Position numbers and translations under genes: made by a program | Source of the DNA: JANQPX01 sp965222015 | GTDB taxonomy: Bacteria > Pseudomonadota > Alphaproteobacteria > Geminicoccales > Geminicoccaceae | Reading direction: 5' to 3' | Length of the DNA stretch: 64,000 bases | Assembly (NCBI GenBank): GCA_965222015.1 | Contig: CBDCTL010000024.1 | Coordinates: 434,001 to 498,000, forward strand | Part shown: piece by piece, positions 52,838-61,807 of the stretch | Numbering within the stretch: the stretch's first letter is position 1 | Layout of the letters: each line of letters opens with the position of its first letter | Notes under the pieces: generated by a model | The model's database searches: none | Told to the model about the DNA's origin: nothing | Seen by the model: the letters and a program-made list of their open reading frames with translations, nothing else

Positions 52838-53836
52838 TCATCGCCGCCCGGCGGCCCAGCGGAGGCCGGCGGTGTGCACCGGCGCGTCCCAGAGGCGTGT
52901 CAGCTCGTCGTCGAGGCGGGTGACGGTGAGCGAGCAGCCGGCCATGTCGAGGGACGTGCAGTAGTTGCCGACCAGCGAGCGCGCGATCGTGAAGCCCTTG
53001 CCCTCCAGTCGCTTGGCCGCCGCCTCGTACACCAGATAGAGCTCCATCACGGGCGTGGCGCCGAAGCCGTTGACCAGTAGAAGACACTCGCCGCCGTTGC
53101 CGCCCAGGTCCGAGACGATCGCGTCCATCATCTCTTCGACGATGTCGTCGGCCGGTTTCAGCTTGACGCGCTTACGTCCGGGCTCGCCGTGGATGCCGAC
53201 GCCCATCTCGATCTCGTCCTCGCCGATCTGAAAGGTGGGTGTGCCGGCTGCCGGCACGGTGCAACTGGTCAGCGCCGTGCCCATGGAGCGGGTGGCGGCG
53301 TTGACCTTGTCGCCGAGCGTCTTGCAGGCCTGGAGATCGCCGCCTTCCTCGGCGAGCGCGCCGACGATTTTTTCGACCACGACGGTGCCGGCGACGCCGC
53401 GCCTGCCTGTGGTGTAGGTGCTGTCCTCGACCGCGCAGTCGTCATTGGTGAGCACGGTGGCCTGATCGAAGGTCGCCATCTCGGCGGCCATCTCGAAATT
53501 CATGACGTCGCCCTCGTAGTTCTTGACGATGAAGAGGACGCCGCCGCCGTTCTCGACCGCCTCGGCCGCCGCCAGCATCTGATCCGGGGTCGGCGAGGTG
53601 AAGACGGCGCCCGGGCAGGCGGCGTCCAGCATGCCTTCGCCGACGAAGCCGGCATGCAGCGGCTCGTGGCCGGAGCCGCCGCCGGAGATGAGGGCCACCT
53701 TGCCTTGCCGGGTCGGCTCGGCGCGGGTCACGAAGGCGGGATCGTGGTGCACCGCGACCAGATCGGCATGGGCCCGGCCGAAGCCGTCGAGCGCTTCCTT
53801 CAGGATGTCGTCGACGTCGTTCACGAATTTTTTCAT
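52838..53836 (-). CDS. dhaK: PTS-dependent dihydroxyacetone kinase, DhaK subunit
   Basis: A 332-residue DhaK which binds dihydroxyacetone covalently. The His216 in MGVGIHGEPGRKR corresponds to the residue that forms the hemiaminal. The GGGSGHEPLHAGF, VKNYEGDVMNFEMAAEMA and GATPVMELYLVYEAA motifs are present. There is no C-terminal kinase domain, so it must act with separate DhaL and DhaM. It follows the EI gene with TGATG overlap. Confidence 0.94.
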   Translation of the reverse strand: MKKFVNDVDDILKEALDGFGRAHADLVAVHHDPAFVTRAEPTRQGKVALISGGGSGHEPLHAGFVGEGMLDAACPGAVFTSPTPDQMLAAAEAVENGGGVLFIVKNYEGDVMNFEMAAEMATFDQATVLTNDDCAVEDSTYTTGRRGVAGTVVVEKIVGALAEEGGDLQACKTLGDKVNAATRSMGTALTSCTVPAAGTPTFQIGEDEIEMGVGIHGEPGRKRVKLKPADDIVEEMMDAIVSDLGGNGGECLLLVNGFGATPVMELYLVYEAAAKRLEGKGFTIARSLVGNYCTSLDMAGCSLTVTRLDDELTRLWDAPVHTAGLRWAAGRR

Positions 53837-55497
53837 CAGATCCTCCCCGTTCGGCCTTTTTCAGCCCTTGCGTTTTCGAGATCGATTTCGGCGATCGAAG
53901 CCTTGACCCGACCGAGCGCCGCCGGCGCCACCGAAATTTTTTCGAGCCCGGCGGCGAGCAGAAGCTTCAGGCAGGCGGAATCGGAGGCCATGTCGCCGCA
54001 GAGACTCACTTCCCGGCCGCTCCCTCGACCTTCCTCGACCACACCGCGGATCAGCCGCTCGATCGCGGGATGGGCGGGATCGAGCAGGGCCGCGACCCGG
54101 CCGCCGGAATCCCGCGCCGCTGCCATGGTGTACTGGATGAGATCGTTGGAGCCGATCGAGAAGAAGGCGGCATCCAGCCGGTCAAGGGTGAGCGCTGCGG
54201 CCGGGGTTTCCACCATGATGCCGATCGGCGGCATGGCTGCGGCGAAGTCCTCGGACGTCAAGTCGCGCAGGGCGTCGGCGAACAGAGCCTTCGCCTCGTC
54301 GATCTCCGCCTGAACCGTTACCATCGGCAGCATGACCTGGAGCGGCCCCGCCGCGGCCGCACGCAGGAGGGCGCGAATCTGAGGCAAAAAAATCTCGGGC
54401 CGCTCGAGGCAGAGACGAAGGCCGCGAAGGCCGAGGAAAGGGTTCGCCTCAGGTGGCAGCGAAAGGCCCGGATGGGGTTTGTCGCCGCCGATATCGAGGG
54501 TGCGGGCGATCAGCGGCCGACCGGCCAGACGGCGCTGGAGGTCGCGATAGTGCCGGAAGTGCTCTTCTTCGTCCGGCAGGCGGTCCCTGCCGATCAGGAG
54601 GAACTCGGTGCGCAGGAGACCGACGCCGTCGCTGGCCAGGAGCGTCGCGTCATCGACCGCCGCCGGATCGTCGACATTGATCATGACCTCGATCAGCACA
54701 CCGTCCACCGTCATCGCCGGCCGGTCCCGCGTGGCGAGTGCAAGAGCGGCGGTTTCGACGGCCGAAGCCTGACGTTCGCGATAGCGGTCGACCGTGGCCG
54801 CGCTCGGCGCGAGCAGCAGCGCGCCGGCATCACCGTCCAGGATGGCGTCGCCGTCGTCCTCGCTGCCTTCCCCCCCGCCCTCCTCCGCCGCCGGGCCGAG
54901 GCCGATCACCATGGGCAGGCCCCGGCCGCGGGCGAGGATGGCGACATGGCTGCTGGCGCTGCCGTCGATCAGGGCAAGGCCGCCGAGGCGCTTCGGGTCC
55001 AGGGCGAGAAAGCGGGACGGCGGCAGGTCGCGTGCCAGGACGACGGCGCCTTCAGGCAGCGCCGGCAGGTCCGCGGCGTCGCCGTCCAGAATGCGGACGA
55101 CACGATCCTTCAGGTCTTCGAGATCACTCGCGCGCGCCCGAAAATAGTCGTCGTCGGCCGCGAGATAGTCTTCGATCTGGGCGTCCAGGCCGGCTTCGAA
55201 GGCGTCCGCCGCCGCCTCGCCGCCCGCGATGCTCGGGATGACGCCCTCGATCAGCGCCGGATCGCCGAGCATTTCGATCTGGAAAGCGAGAATCTCGGCG
55301 CCGTCGCCGGAGGCGACCGCGGCAAGGGCTTCGAGATCGGCCATGGCCCTGGCGATCGCCTGATCCAGGGCGGAACGCTCGTCGGCGGGTGGATTTCGGC
55401 CTCGCTCCGTTTTTCGTTTCTCAAGATCGACGCGGATCAGCGGGCCGATGGCGAGGCCTGGCGATGCGGGCTTGCCGGAAAGGCGGCGCTCGCTCAT
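53836..55497 (-). CDS. Phosphoenolpyruvate-protein phosphotransferase (EI) of the Dha PTS
   Basis: A full-length 553-residue enzyme I: the N-terminal domain with the phospho-histidine His184 (IDGSASSHVAILARGRGLP), then the PEP domain LLRTEFLLIGRDRLPDEEEHF, ARTLDIGGDKPHPGL, ANPFLGLRGLRLCLERPEIFL, PIGIMVETPAAALTLD, FFSIGSNDLIQYTMAAARDS and SLCGDMASD with its cysteine. In E. coli DhaM ends with only a truncated EI domain; here the EI is complete, so it can accept phosphate from PEP directly and pass it to the HPr encoded just upstream. Confidence 0.92.
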   Translation of the reverse strand: MSERRLSGKPASPGLAIGPLIRVDLEKRKTERGRNPPADERSALDQAIARAMADLEALAAVASGDGAEILAFQIEMLGDPALIEGVIPSIAGGEAAADAFEAGLDAQIEDYLAADDDYFRARASDLEDLKDRVVRILDGDAADLPALPEGAVVLARDLPPSRFLALDPKRLGGLALIDGSASSHVAILARGRGLPMVIGLGPAAEEGGGEGSEDDGDAILDGDAGALLLAPSAATVDRYRERQASAVETAALALATRDRPAMTVDGVLIEVMINVDDPAAVDDATLLASDGVGLLRTEFLLIGRDRLPDEEEHFRHYRDLQRRLAGRPLIARTLDIGGDKPHPGLSLPPEANPFLGLRGLRLCLERPEIFLPQIRALLRAAAAGPLQVMLPMVTVQAEIDEAKALFADALRDLTSEDFAAAMPPIGIMVETPAAALTLDRLDAAFFSIGSNDLIQYTMAAARDSGGRVAALLDPAHPAIERLIRGVVEEGRGSGREVSLCGDMASDSACLKLLLAAGLEKISVAPAALGRVKASIAEIDLENARAEKGRTGRI

Positions 55498-55811
55498 GGG
55501 CGCTCCGCGGTCTCGTCGAAATTCCGCTCGACCAGCCCCTTCAGAGCGTCGATCGCCGCCTGCGCGCCCTCGCCGGAGGCGCGAAGCTGCAGGCGCGTTC
55601 CGCTCCTCAGCTTCGAGCCCATGACCTTGACGATGCTCTTGGCGTCGATCCAGTCGGTCGCACCTTCGGCGCGGATGCGGATCTCGGCCGCCGGAAAGGT
55701 CTTGGCGAGCTTGGTGAAGGTTATCGCCGGGCGCGCATGCAGGCCGGTCGGATGCTCGATGACCACCTCGGCGCTCGCCGCCCAGCTATCGCTTTCGCCG
55801 TTTTCCGCCAT
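55494..55811 (-). CDS. HPr-like phosphocarrier of the Dha PTS
   Basis: A 105-residue HPr domain with an N-terminal extension of about 12 residues. The active His25 lies in EHPTGLHARPAI; then FPAAEIRIRAEG, DAKSIVKVMGSKLRSGTRL, with the regulatory Ser46 position represented by a serine in AKSIVKVM. The C-terminal helix AQAAIDALKGLVERNF is standard. It overlaps the EI gene by four bases and follows dhaM by 27 bases; it presumably hands phosphate from this EI to DhaM. Confidence 0.9.
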   Translation of the reverse strand: MAENGESDSWAASAEVVIEHPTGLHARPAITFTKLAKTFPAAEIRIRAEGATDWIDAKSIVKVMGSKLRSGTRLQLRASGEGAQAAIDALKGLVERNFDETAERP

Positions 55812-55838
55812 ATCCCCTTCGCCGCGCCGGCGACGGCG

Positions 55839-56228
55839 CTAAAGGAGCGCCGCCTCGGCGGTCTGACAGACCTCCTCGAGGCTGGCGCCGCCGGACGCTT
55901 CGGTCGCCGCCAGGACCGCACCTTCGACCACCGGCGCGTTGCAGAGCCTGACCCGCCGCCGCATGTCGTAGGACAGCATCTCGATCGCCATCTCGGTGTT
56001 CATTTCAGCGGCGCCGAGGTCGACGAGAATGGCGACGCCGGCCTCGCACCAGGCCTCTTCGATCGCCGTCCTGATCGCGCCGACGTCGGTGCCGAGCCCG
56101 CCCGCCGGATTGCCGCCGGCATGGCAGACCCTGACCTCGTCGCCGACCATGCCACGCACCATGTCGGCGGCTCCTTTCGCGACATCCGACGAATGGGAAA
56201 CGATGACGATGCCGACATTCTCACTCAC
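55839..56228 (-). CDS. dhaM: DhaM EIIA domain, phosphocarrier to DhaL
   Basis: A 129-residue mannose-type EIIA: GIVIVSHSSDVAKGAADMVRGM with His12 in VSHS as the phosphorylation site, then GLGTDVGAIRTAIEEA, VAILVDLGAAEMNTEMAIEML and LCNAPVVEGAVLAATEAS. E. coli DhaM has this domain at its N-terminus joined to HPr and EI. Here it is a separate protein. Its gene overlaps dhaL by ATGA. Confidence 0.93.
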   Translation of the reverse strand: MSENVGIVIVSHSSDVAKGAADMVRGMVGDEVRVCHAGGNPAGGLGTDVGAIRTAIEEAWCEAGVAILVDLGAAEMNTEMAIEMLSYDMRRRVRLCNAPVVEGAVLAATEASGGASLEEVCQTAEAALL

Positions 56229-56836
56229 CCAACGTCCTCCAGAACGTCACATACCGTATCGATCAACAGCGCCGACGAAGCGGCGCCGGGGTCGATATGA
56301 CCGACCGAACGCTCGCCCAGGAAAGACGCCCGTCCGCGGGTCGCCTGCATGTCGCGCGTGGCCTCCCTGCTGGCCTTCGCGGTCTCGCGTATGGCCGGAA
56401 TCACGGCACCCAGCGCCTGGCCGGCGCTCCGCTCCAGGACGGCATGAACCGGCGCGAGCACGTCCAGCATGGTCTTGGCGCCGACATCCGATTTACCGCG
56501 CTTCTTCACCATGGCGATGCCTCCGGCGAGCTGGCCTTCGAGATCGGAGCCGGCCTTCGCCGCCTTGGCCATGCCCATCAAAAGACTGCCATAGAGCGGT
56601 CCGGAAGCCCCGCCGACCTTCATCACCAGGGTCATGCCGGCTTTTTGAAGGGCGTCACCGTCGTCGAGGGCCGCGATCGCGTCCTTCTCGGCGAGAATGG
56701 CGTCGAAGCCGCGCTTCATGTTGATGCCGTGGTCACCGTCGCCGATCGCCTGATCGAGCGCCGTCAGCGCGTCTGCATGGTCGGCGATCGCTTTCGCCGC
56801 CGCCTCGATCAGGGCCGATTTCAGCGCCTGCGTCAT
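56225..56836 (-). CDS. dhaL: Dihydroxyacetone kinase DhaL subunit
   Basis: A 203-residue DhaL, the ADP-holding subunit. Its nucleotide site is LTALDQAIGDGDHGINMKRG with the Asp and His residues that bind magnesium; GGASGPLYGSLLMGMAKAA, LAGGIAMVKKRGKSDVGAKTMLDVL and AAKDMQATRGRASFLGERSVGHIDPGA-type residues (given in pieces) follow. DhaM phosphorylates the bound ADP here. It is the first gene of the six-gene operon dhaL-dhaM-hpr-ptsI-dhaK-SDR. Confidence 0.94.
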   Translation of the reverse strand: MTQALKSALIEAAAKAIADHADALTALDQAIGDGDHGINMKRGFDAILAEKDAIAALDDGDALQKAGMTLVMKVGGASGPLYGSLLMGMAKAAKAGSDLEGQLAGGIAMVKKRGKSDVGAKTMLDVLAPVHAVLERSAGQALGAVIPAIRETAKASREATRDMQATRGRASFLGERSVGHIDPGAASSALLIDTVCDVLEDVG

Positions 56837-57015
56837 CCTCCCTCATCTCCGATCAGCCGGAAAGACCGGCTTGTCAGTCGAGAGCTTAGCGGTTGAGCGG
56901 GCGGGTGGAAAGGCGGCCTTCTCCTAAAACTGCTGCTGTTGCGAGCGCAGGATCGCGAACGCCGGCGCCCTCTTCGTCCGGCGCGCCGGACGAAGAAGTC
57001 CCGCCGCATTCGGGC

Positions 57016-57981
57016 TCAAAAGCGCGACCATCCCTCGATCCCGGCGGCCGGATCGACCTCCCGCCATTTGGCGTCGAAGGGCGGCCTGCTCAGCCTGTCC
57101 AGCCCTCGCGTCAGCTCGCCCAGAAAGTCGTCGAGCACCGCTCGCCGTTCATGCCGCCTCGACCAGCGATAGGCCGCCATGACCGTCGGCACGGCGAGCG
57201 TCTCGATCGCTCCACCGCCGTCGATCAGGCCCGGATAGTCTTCGGGCGTCAGCGTGGCCGGAACGTAGGATGAGGTGATCGCGGCGGCCGGAATCGACAG
57301 CAGATGCAGACCGTCGTCGGCGGCCACCTTCTCCAGCTGCAGCGCCGGCTTGGCGTCGACCCGGACCCAGGCCGCGATCTCGCCCTGACGCAGCTTGTCG
57401 AGGCCGATCTGATAGTCGTCGTCCAGGGCCTCGACGGCGATGCCGAGGGCGTCGAACACCAGGCTTGCGGTCAGATAGCTGCCGCTGGACGGCGGCCCGA
57501 AATTGACCCGTTTGCCTTCGAGATCCTGGATCGAGCCGACGTCCCTGCTGGCTAGGAGATGAAATTCCTTGTCATAAAGCCTGAGCAGATAGCCGACCCT
57601 GTCCACGATGTCGGGGAACAGATCGGCCTCCTTGTAGAAGTCGAGCACATCAGCCTGCACCAGGGCGACGTCGACGCCGCGAAGGAGGAGAAGGTCTTCG
57701 ATGGCGCGCACCGAGCCCGAGCCCGCCATCGGCAGGATGCGCCGCTCATAGCCGTCGTCGAGGACGATCGCGAGCTCGGCAATCAGCTCGAAATCCGCGC
57801 CGCGGGCGCCGTCGCCGAGCACGCCGATGACACCCTTGTTGACCAGGTTGCGCTGCTCGGCGATGTCGATCTCCTGCGCCTGGCCAAGCCCGGCGAGCCA
57901 GGTGAAGGCGACAACGCCGAGCGTCGCCGCGGCCTTTCCGGCCGATCGAAAAGGGTGCCATGTTCCTGGCGATCGCATCAT
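57016..57981 (-). CDS. TAXI-family TRAP transporter binding protein, orphan
   Basis: A 321-residue periplasmic protein from ATG 57981, with a signal peptide (ATLGVVAFTWLAGLGQAQE). The fold is of the TAXI class: IGVLGDGARGADFELIAELAIVL, ILPMAGSGSVRAIEDLLLLRGVDVALVQADVL (in pieces), RVGYLLRLYDKEFHLLASRDVGSI and GKRVNFGPPSSGSYLTASLVFDALG. TAXI proteins feed TRAP permeases of fused DctQM type; none is in the window, so the partner is elsewhere. Divergent from N-formylglutamate amidohydrolase copy 2 with 205 bases between. The last residues (KWREVDPAAGIEGW) are unlike typical ones. Confidence 0.83.
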   Translation of the reverse strand: MMRSPGTWHPFRSAGKAAATLGVVAFTWLAGLGQAQEIDIAEQRNLVNKGVIGVLGDGARGADFELIAELAIVLDDGYERRILPMAGSGSVRAIEDLLLLRGVDVALVQADVLDFYKEADLFPDIVDRVGYLLRLYDKEFHLLASRDVGSIQDLEGKRVNFGPPSSGSYLTASLVFDALGIAVEALDDDYQIGLDKLRQGEIAAWVRVDAKPALQLEKVAADDGLHLLSIPAAAITSSYVPATLTPEDYPGLIDGGGAIETLAVPTVMAAYRWSRRHERRAVLDDFLGELTRGLDRLSRPPFDAKWREVDPAAGIEGWSRF

Positions 57982-58186
57982 TGCGTCGGTGCTCGTCTCT
58001 GTTACAACGGCGAGGGGCTGCGAAATTCGTCGTGGACGCCATTCGGACCGAAGTCTTGGGGCGGACCGCAGCGATCGGGCAATTCTTCCGGACCGATAGT
58101 CGGCGAGGAGAGGCATTGTCGTCAAGGTGGGCCGTCAAGGCAGGCCGCCAAGATGGGCCAGCGAGGTGGAGGCGAAACGCCCGGAC

Positions 58187-59017
58187 ATGAGGAGCGAATC
58201 GACGACAGCGCCTGGCGAGACCGTCGACGGCGGCAATGCGGACGGGAGCCTGCTTGGAGCCGGCGAGCCGTCGCCGGTCGACGTCTTCAATCTCGAGGGC
58301 GGGAGCCCGATCTTCCTGGTCTGTGAGCATGCCGGCCGGCGCATCCCGAGAGCGCTCGGCGATCTCGGCCTGAGCGAACGGGACCGGCGCCGCCACATCG
58401 CCTGGGACATCGGTGCAGCGGCGGTTTCGAAAGCCCTTTCGGAACGCCTCGATGCAGCATTAATCACCCAGACCTATTCGCGCCTCGTCTGCGACTGCAA
58501 TCGCGAGACTCATGTCGAGAGCTTCATTCCGACGATCAGCGAGCGCACGCGCATCCCCGGTAACGATGGACTGAGCGCATTCGAGCGGCAGGCGAGAACC
58601 GACGAGATCTACCGCCCGCTGCACGAGCGCATCGCCCTGGAGCTCGATCGGCGTATGGCCGCGGGGCGGCCCACGGTGTTCGTGAGCGTGCACAGCTTCA
58701 CGCCGGTCTTCATGGACGTGGCGCGGCAGATGCATCTCGGCCTTCTCTACGATCTCGATCCGCGCATGGCCCATCTGGTGGGCAGCGTGCTGCGTGCGGA
58801 CGGCCGGCATCCGATCGCCGACAACGAGCCCTACGCCCTCGACCAGACGCGCGACTATACGGTGCCGGAGCATGGCGAGCGCCGCGGCATCCCTTCGCTC
58901 GAAATCGAGATCCGCCAGGATCTGATCGAGACGGCGGACGGTCAGGCGGCATGGGCCGATCTCCTCGCCCCCGCCTTCGCCCGCAGCGCCGCACACCTCC
59001 TGCGCGACCTCGGCTAG
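58187..59017 (+). CDS. N-formylglutamate amidohydrolase family protein (copy 2)
   Basis: A 276-residue paralog of the enzyme at 33754: IFLVCEHAGRRIPRALGDLGL, RRHIAWDIGAAAVSKALSERL, TQTYSRLVCDCNRETHVESF, IPGNDGLSAFERQARTDEIYR, VSVHSFTPVFMDVARQMHLGLL and the final LEIEIRQDLIET. ATG 58187 is the chosen start; the next open frame upstream is not conserved. It faces the TAXI binding protein gene, as copy 1 faces a DctP-type TRAP system, so the family keeps company with organic-acid importers twice in this window. Confidence 0.88.
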   Translation: MRSESTTAPGETVDGGNADGSLLGAGEPSPVDVFNLEGGSPIFLVCEHAGRRIPRALGDLGLSERDRRRHIAWDIGAAAVSKALSERLDAALITQTYSRLVCDCNRETHVESFIPTISERTRIPGNDGLSAFERQARTDEIYRPLHERIALELDRRMAAGRPTVFVSVHSFTPVFMDVARQMHLGLLYDLDPRMAHLVGSVLRADGRHPIADNEPYALDQTRDYTVPEHGERRGIPSLEIEIRQDLIETADGQAAWADLLAPAFARSAAHLLRDLG

Positions 59018-59103
59018 GTGGCGTGGCACCTCATGGGGTTTCCCCGCCGACATGGCGGGGATCCAGCGTTATGCGGCCATGTTCGATTCCGCCGGCGGCG
59101 ACC

Positions 59104-60078
59104 TCAGTGGACGGCGTCGGCTGAAATGACGTCGTTGCGGAGCATCGTCTGGAAAGTGTCGAAGGTCGACTTGATGCCCTCGTCCAGCGAGAGGTGGCCA
59201 AGATCACCGAGATAGGACCGGATGGGATCGTCCGAGAGGTCGGCCGGAAACGGCAGGGCGTCGCCCTTCACGGTAATCTTCGCGTCGGGCGCCAGTTTCT
59301 TGATCAGCGATACCCATTCCTCGACCGTGGTCGCGACACCGTTGTGATCGAAGGTCCGGGCGTCGTCGCGATCTTCGGAAACCGATGCGATGAAGGCGCT
59401 CGCGACCTCACCCGCATGCAGGCCGGAGACGGGGCCGGAAAACGGAATGGTGTAGGGCTTGCCCGCGGCAGCTGCCAGAATCGCGGCCGTGGTCTTGGAG
59501 GTCATGCCCTGATCCCGGCCGATGCCGTAGACCACGCCCGGACGGATGCCGACGCTCGGCACGCCCCAGTCCTGGAAATAGACCTTCGCGATCATCTCAT
59601 CGCAATATTTGTAGGCGCCGTAGAGGGTCGGCAGCCAGCTCTGGTCCGGAAAGAAGCTGTGCGCCGCGATCGAGCTCGCGAAGGTCGTCCGCTTCAGCCC
59701 CTGGGCTCGCGCCGCTTCGAAAACGTTGACCGTGCCGACCACATTGACCTTGGCACCGTTGATCGGATCGGCCTTGCAGAACGGCACCTGCAGGGCGGCG
59801 AGGTGGATGATCGCCCGGATGCCGTGATCACGCACCACCGACATCACCCGCTCGCTGTCCGCGATGTCGCCGGTTTCCCAGGTGATGGCGTCCACCGCCT
59901 TGTCCGCCATCAGGAGCTTCGGGCGGCGCTTGTCCGGTGCGAGATCGAACGCCACCACCGGCACGCCTGCGCGGTCGAGCAAAGCGAGCACCCAGGCGCC
60001 GATGCAGCCGCCCGCACCGGTCACCAGCACCGGTCCGTCGAACCTGGCGGGGTCCACGGGATAGGTATCGAGACTCAT
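59104..60078 (-). CDS. NAD-dependent epimerase/dehydratase family protein
   Basis: A 324-residue extended SDR. NAD site VLVTGAGGCIGAWVLALLDRAG, DLA after strand two; substrate-site IIHLAALQVPFCKADP; catalytic YGAYKYCDEM (Tyr and Lys); GIRPGVVYGIGRDQGM. The C-terminus has DARTFDHNGVATTVEEWVSLI. It could act on a nucleotide sugar or a sugar acid lactone; the sequence does not decide. It stands between the amidohydrolase and a membrane protein gene, with no sugar operon visible. Confidence 0.86.
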   Translation of the reverse strand: MSLDTYPVDPARFDGPVLVTGAGGCIGAWVLALLDRAGVPVVAFDLAPDKRRPKLLMADKAVDAITWETGDIADSERVMSVVRDHGIRAIIHLAALQVPFCKADPINGAKVNVVGTVNVFEAARAQGLKRTTFASSIAAHSFFPDQSWLPTLYGAYKYCDEMIAKVYFQDWGVPSVGIRPGVVYGIGRDQGMTSKTTAAILAAAAGKPYTIPFSGPVSGLHAGEVASAFIASVSEDRDDARTFDHNGVATTVEEWVSLIKKLAPDAKITVKGDALPFPADLSDDPIRSYLGDLGHLSLDEGIKSTFDTFQTMLRNDVISADAVH

Positions 60079-60100
60079 CGCTTTTCCTTTCTCGGCGACG

Positions 60101-60490
60101 TCATTGCCGGCGGCCGGCGCTGACCAGCTCGCGGCCGGCGCCGACGATCGAGGTGACGATCTTCAACATCGCGCCCAATATCCAGACAAGAACCAGGACG
60201 AAGAGCAAGGTGCGCAGCGGCTCGCCGAAGGTGAATTCGATCCTGCGATCGCCAAAGACGCCTGAAAACGTCCGGTCCTGAGTCTGTGTCTGTTCGAGGA
60301 TCAGCGCCACCAGCTTCGTCTCGTCCGGAGACTTCAGGATCTCGAAAATCGTCATGCCGAGATAAACCATCATCAGGGCGCCGATCACCATCAGCGCCAC
60401 CCCGAGAACGATCAGCAGCACGCCCGCGAGATCGTAGCCGCCACCGCCTCCGCGCGCGGACCGCTCGTTGATCTGCACCGTCGATGCCAT
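60101..60490 (-). CDS. Small membrane protein, unknown
   Basis: A 129-residue protein with two clear membrane segments: DLAGVLLIVLGVALMVIGALM and LRTLLFVLVLVWILGAMLKIV. Between them is a short acidic loop with ETKLVALILEQTQTQDRTF. A glycine-rich tract (GGGGG) is near the N-terminus. I do not recognise it. It lies between the epimerase and folD, all on the minus strand. Confidence 0.55.
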   Translation of the reverse strand: MASTVQINERSARGGGGGYDLAGVLLIVLGVALMVIGALMMVYLGMTIFEILKSPDETKLVALILEQTQTQDRTFSGVFGDRRIEFTFGEPLRTLLFVLVLVWILGAMLKIVTSIVGAGRELVSAGRRQ

Positions 60491-60544
60491 GGCTTCCTCC
60501 AGACCGCGGTTCTTCTCTTCCCGCCGCGGGTCGAGCCGGACGGG

Positions 60545-61435
60545 TCAGCTCAGGCTATTCTCGGCGGCGATCAGCGTGTTGCGCAGAAGACAGGCGACCG
60601 TCATCTGCCCGACACCGCCCGGGACCGGCGTGATCGCGCCCGCAACCTCCAGCGCCTCGTCGAAGGCGACGTCGCCGACCAGTCGGCCGCGGCCCTTGTT
60701 CTCGGGGCCGGGAAGGCGATTGATGCCGACGTCGATCACGGTGGCGCCTGGCTTGATCCAGTCCCCCTTGACCATCTCCGCACGGCCGACCGCTGCGACC
60801 AGAATGTCCGCATCCCGGCAAAGGGCCGGCAGATCGCGCGTCTTGGAATGCGCGATGGTCACGGTGCAGTTCTCGGCGAGCAGAAGAGCGCCGACCGGCT
60901 TGCCGACGATGTTGGAGCGGCCCAGCACCACCGCATGCTTGCCGGCGAGATCGTCGCCGAGCGCCTTTCGCACCAGGATCATGCTACCCATGGGCGTGCA
61001 GCAGACCAAAAGCCTCGGATCGATGCCGCCCTTGGCCGTGAACAGGCGGCCGACATTGATGGGGTGAAAGCCGTCGACGTCCTTGGCCGGATCGATCGCA
61101 TCGATGATCGCCGCCTCGTCGATGTGATCCGGAAGCGGCAGCTGCACCAGAATGCCGTGCACGGCGGCATTGGCGTTCAGCGCCTTGATCTCGTCCAGAA
61201 GGGCCGTTTGGCTGGTGCTCGCCGGGAGCTTGGTGACGCCGCTGGCGATGCCGGTCTCAAGCGCGGTCCGCTCCTTGGTCGCGACATAGGTGGTGCTGGC
61301 AGGATTGTCGCCGACCAGGATCACCCGGAGACCGGGCGCCTGCCCCGCCTTTTCGGTGAAATCGGCAATCGCCGACTTGATGCCGTCCCGAAGCTCGGCC
61401 GCCGCAGCCTTACCGTCGATGATCATGGCGCCCAT
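60545..61435 (-). CDS. folD: FolD bifunctional methylene-THF dehydrogenase/cyclohydrolase
   Basis: A 296-residue FolD that interconverts 5,10-methylene-, methenyl- and 10-formyl-THF with NADP. Motifs: GLRVILVGDNPASTTYVATK with the catalytic-lysine region, GILVQLPLPDHIDEAAIIDAI, DVDGFHPINVGRL, CTPMGSMILV, VVLGRSNIVGKPVGALLL, VAVGRAEMVKGDWIKPGATVIDVGIN (in pieces) and the final TPVPGGVGQMTVACLLRNTL. It is followed by DUF167 and YggT genes, an order common in Alphaproteobacteria. Confidence 0.97.
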   Translation of the reverse strand: MGAMIIDGKAAAAELRDGIKSAIADFTEKAGQAPGLRVILVGDNPASTTYVATKERTALETGIASGVTKLPASTSQTALLDEIKALNANAAVHGILVQLPLPDHIDEAAIIDAIDPAKDVDGFHPINVGRLFTAKGGIDPRLLVCCTPMGSMILVRKALGDDLAGKHAVVLGRSNIVGKPVGALLLAENCTVTIAHSKTRDLPALCRDADILVAAVGRAEMVKGDWIKPGATVIDVGINRLPGPENKGRGRLVGDVAFDEALEVAGAITPVPGGVGQMTVACLLRNTLIAAENSLS

Positions 61436-61462
61436 CCCGTCAGTTCCTCCCGCTTCGGTGGT

Positions 61463-61789
61463 TCAGCCCCCGGTGTCTTCGATTTTGTCGATCTTGTCGA
61501 GAAGATCCTGATCACCGCCCTCGATCTCGATCGTCTTGCTTCGCCCGGTCGCACCGCGCACCACCGAAAGCCGGGACGGTGCGACGCCCCAGCGTTTCGC
61601 CAGCAGCCTGACGACCGCGGCGTTCGCCTTGCCGTCCTCGGGCGGGGCGCTGACCCGGACCTTCAGGCTGACGCGGCCGGCAGCGTCGACTTCGGGCCCC
61701 GCCACGCCCTGCCGCCTGGCCGCCGGCTGGACCCTGAGAGCAGCCTGCAGCCTGCCGCCCCGAAAGGTCAGCCAGTTCGCCGGAGCCAA
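61463..61789 (-). CDS. DUF167 (YggU-like) protein
   Basis: A 108-residue small protein of the DUF167 family: RLQAALRVQPAARRQGVAG, VSLKVRVSAPPEDGKANAAVVRLLAKRWGVAPSRLSVVRGATGRSKTIEIEGG in two motifs (PPEDGKANAAV and GATGRSKTIEI). The function is not known. It lies 27 bases upstream of folD and 18 bases downstream of the YggT gene, all one direction. Confidence 0.93.
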   Translation of the reverse strand: MAPANWLTFRGGRLQAALRVQPAARRQGVAGPEVDAAGRVSLKVRVSAPPEDGKANAAVVRLLAKRWGVAPSRLSVVRGATGRSKTIEIEGGDQDLLDKIDKIEDTGG

Positions 61790-61807
61790 GCTGCCGGCCG
61801 CGCCTGC

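Noticed and set aside
54070..55842. 590-codon plus-strand open frame
   Set aside because: Antisense of the EI and HPr genes.
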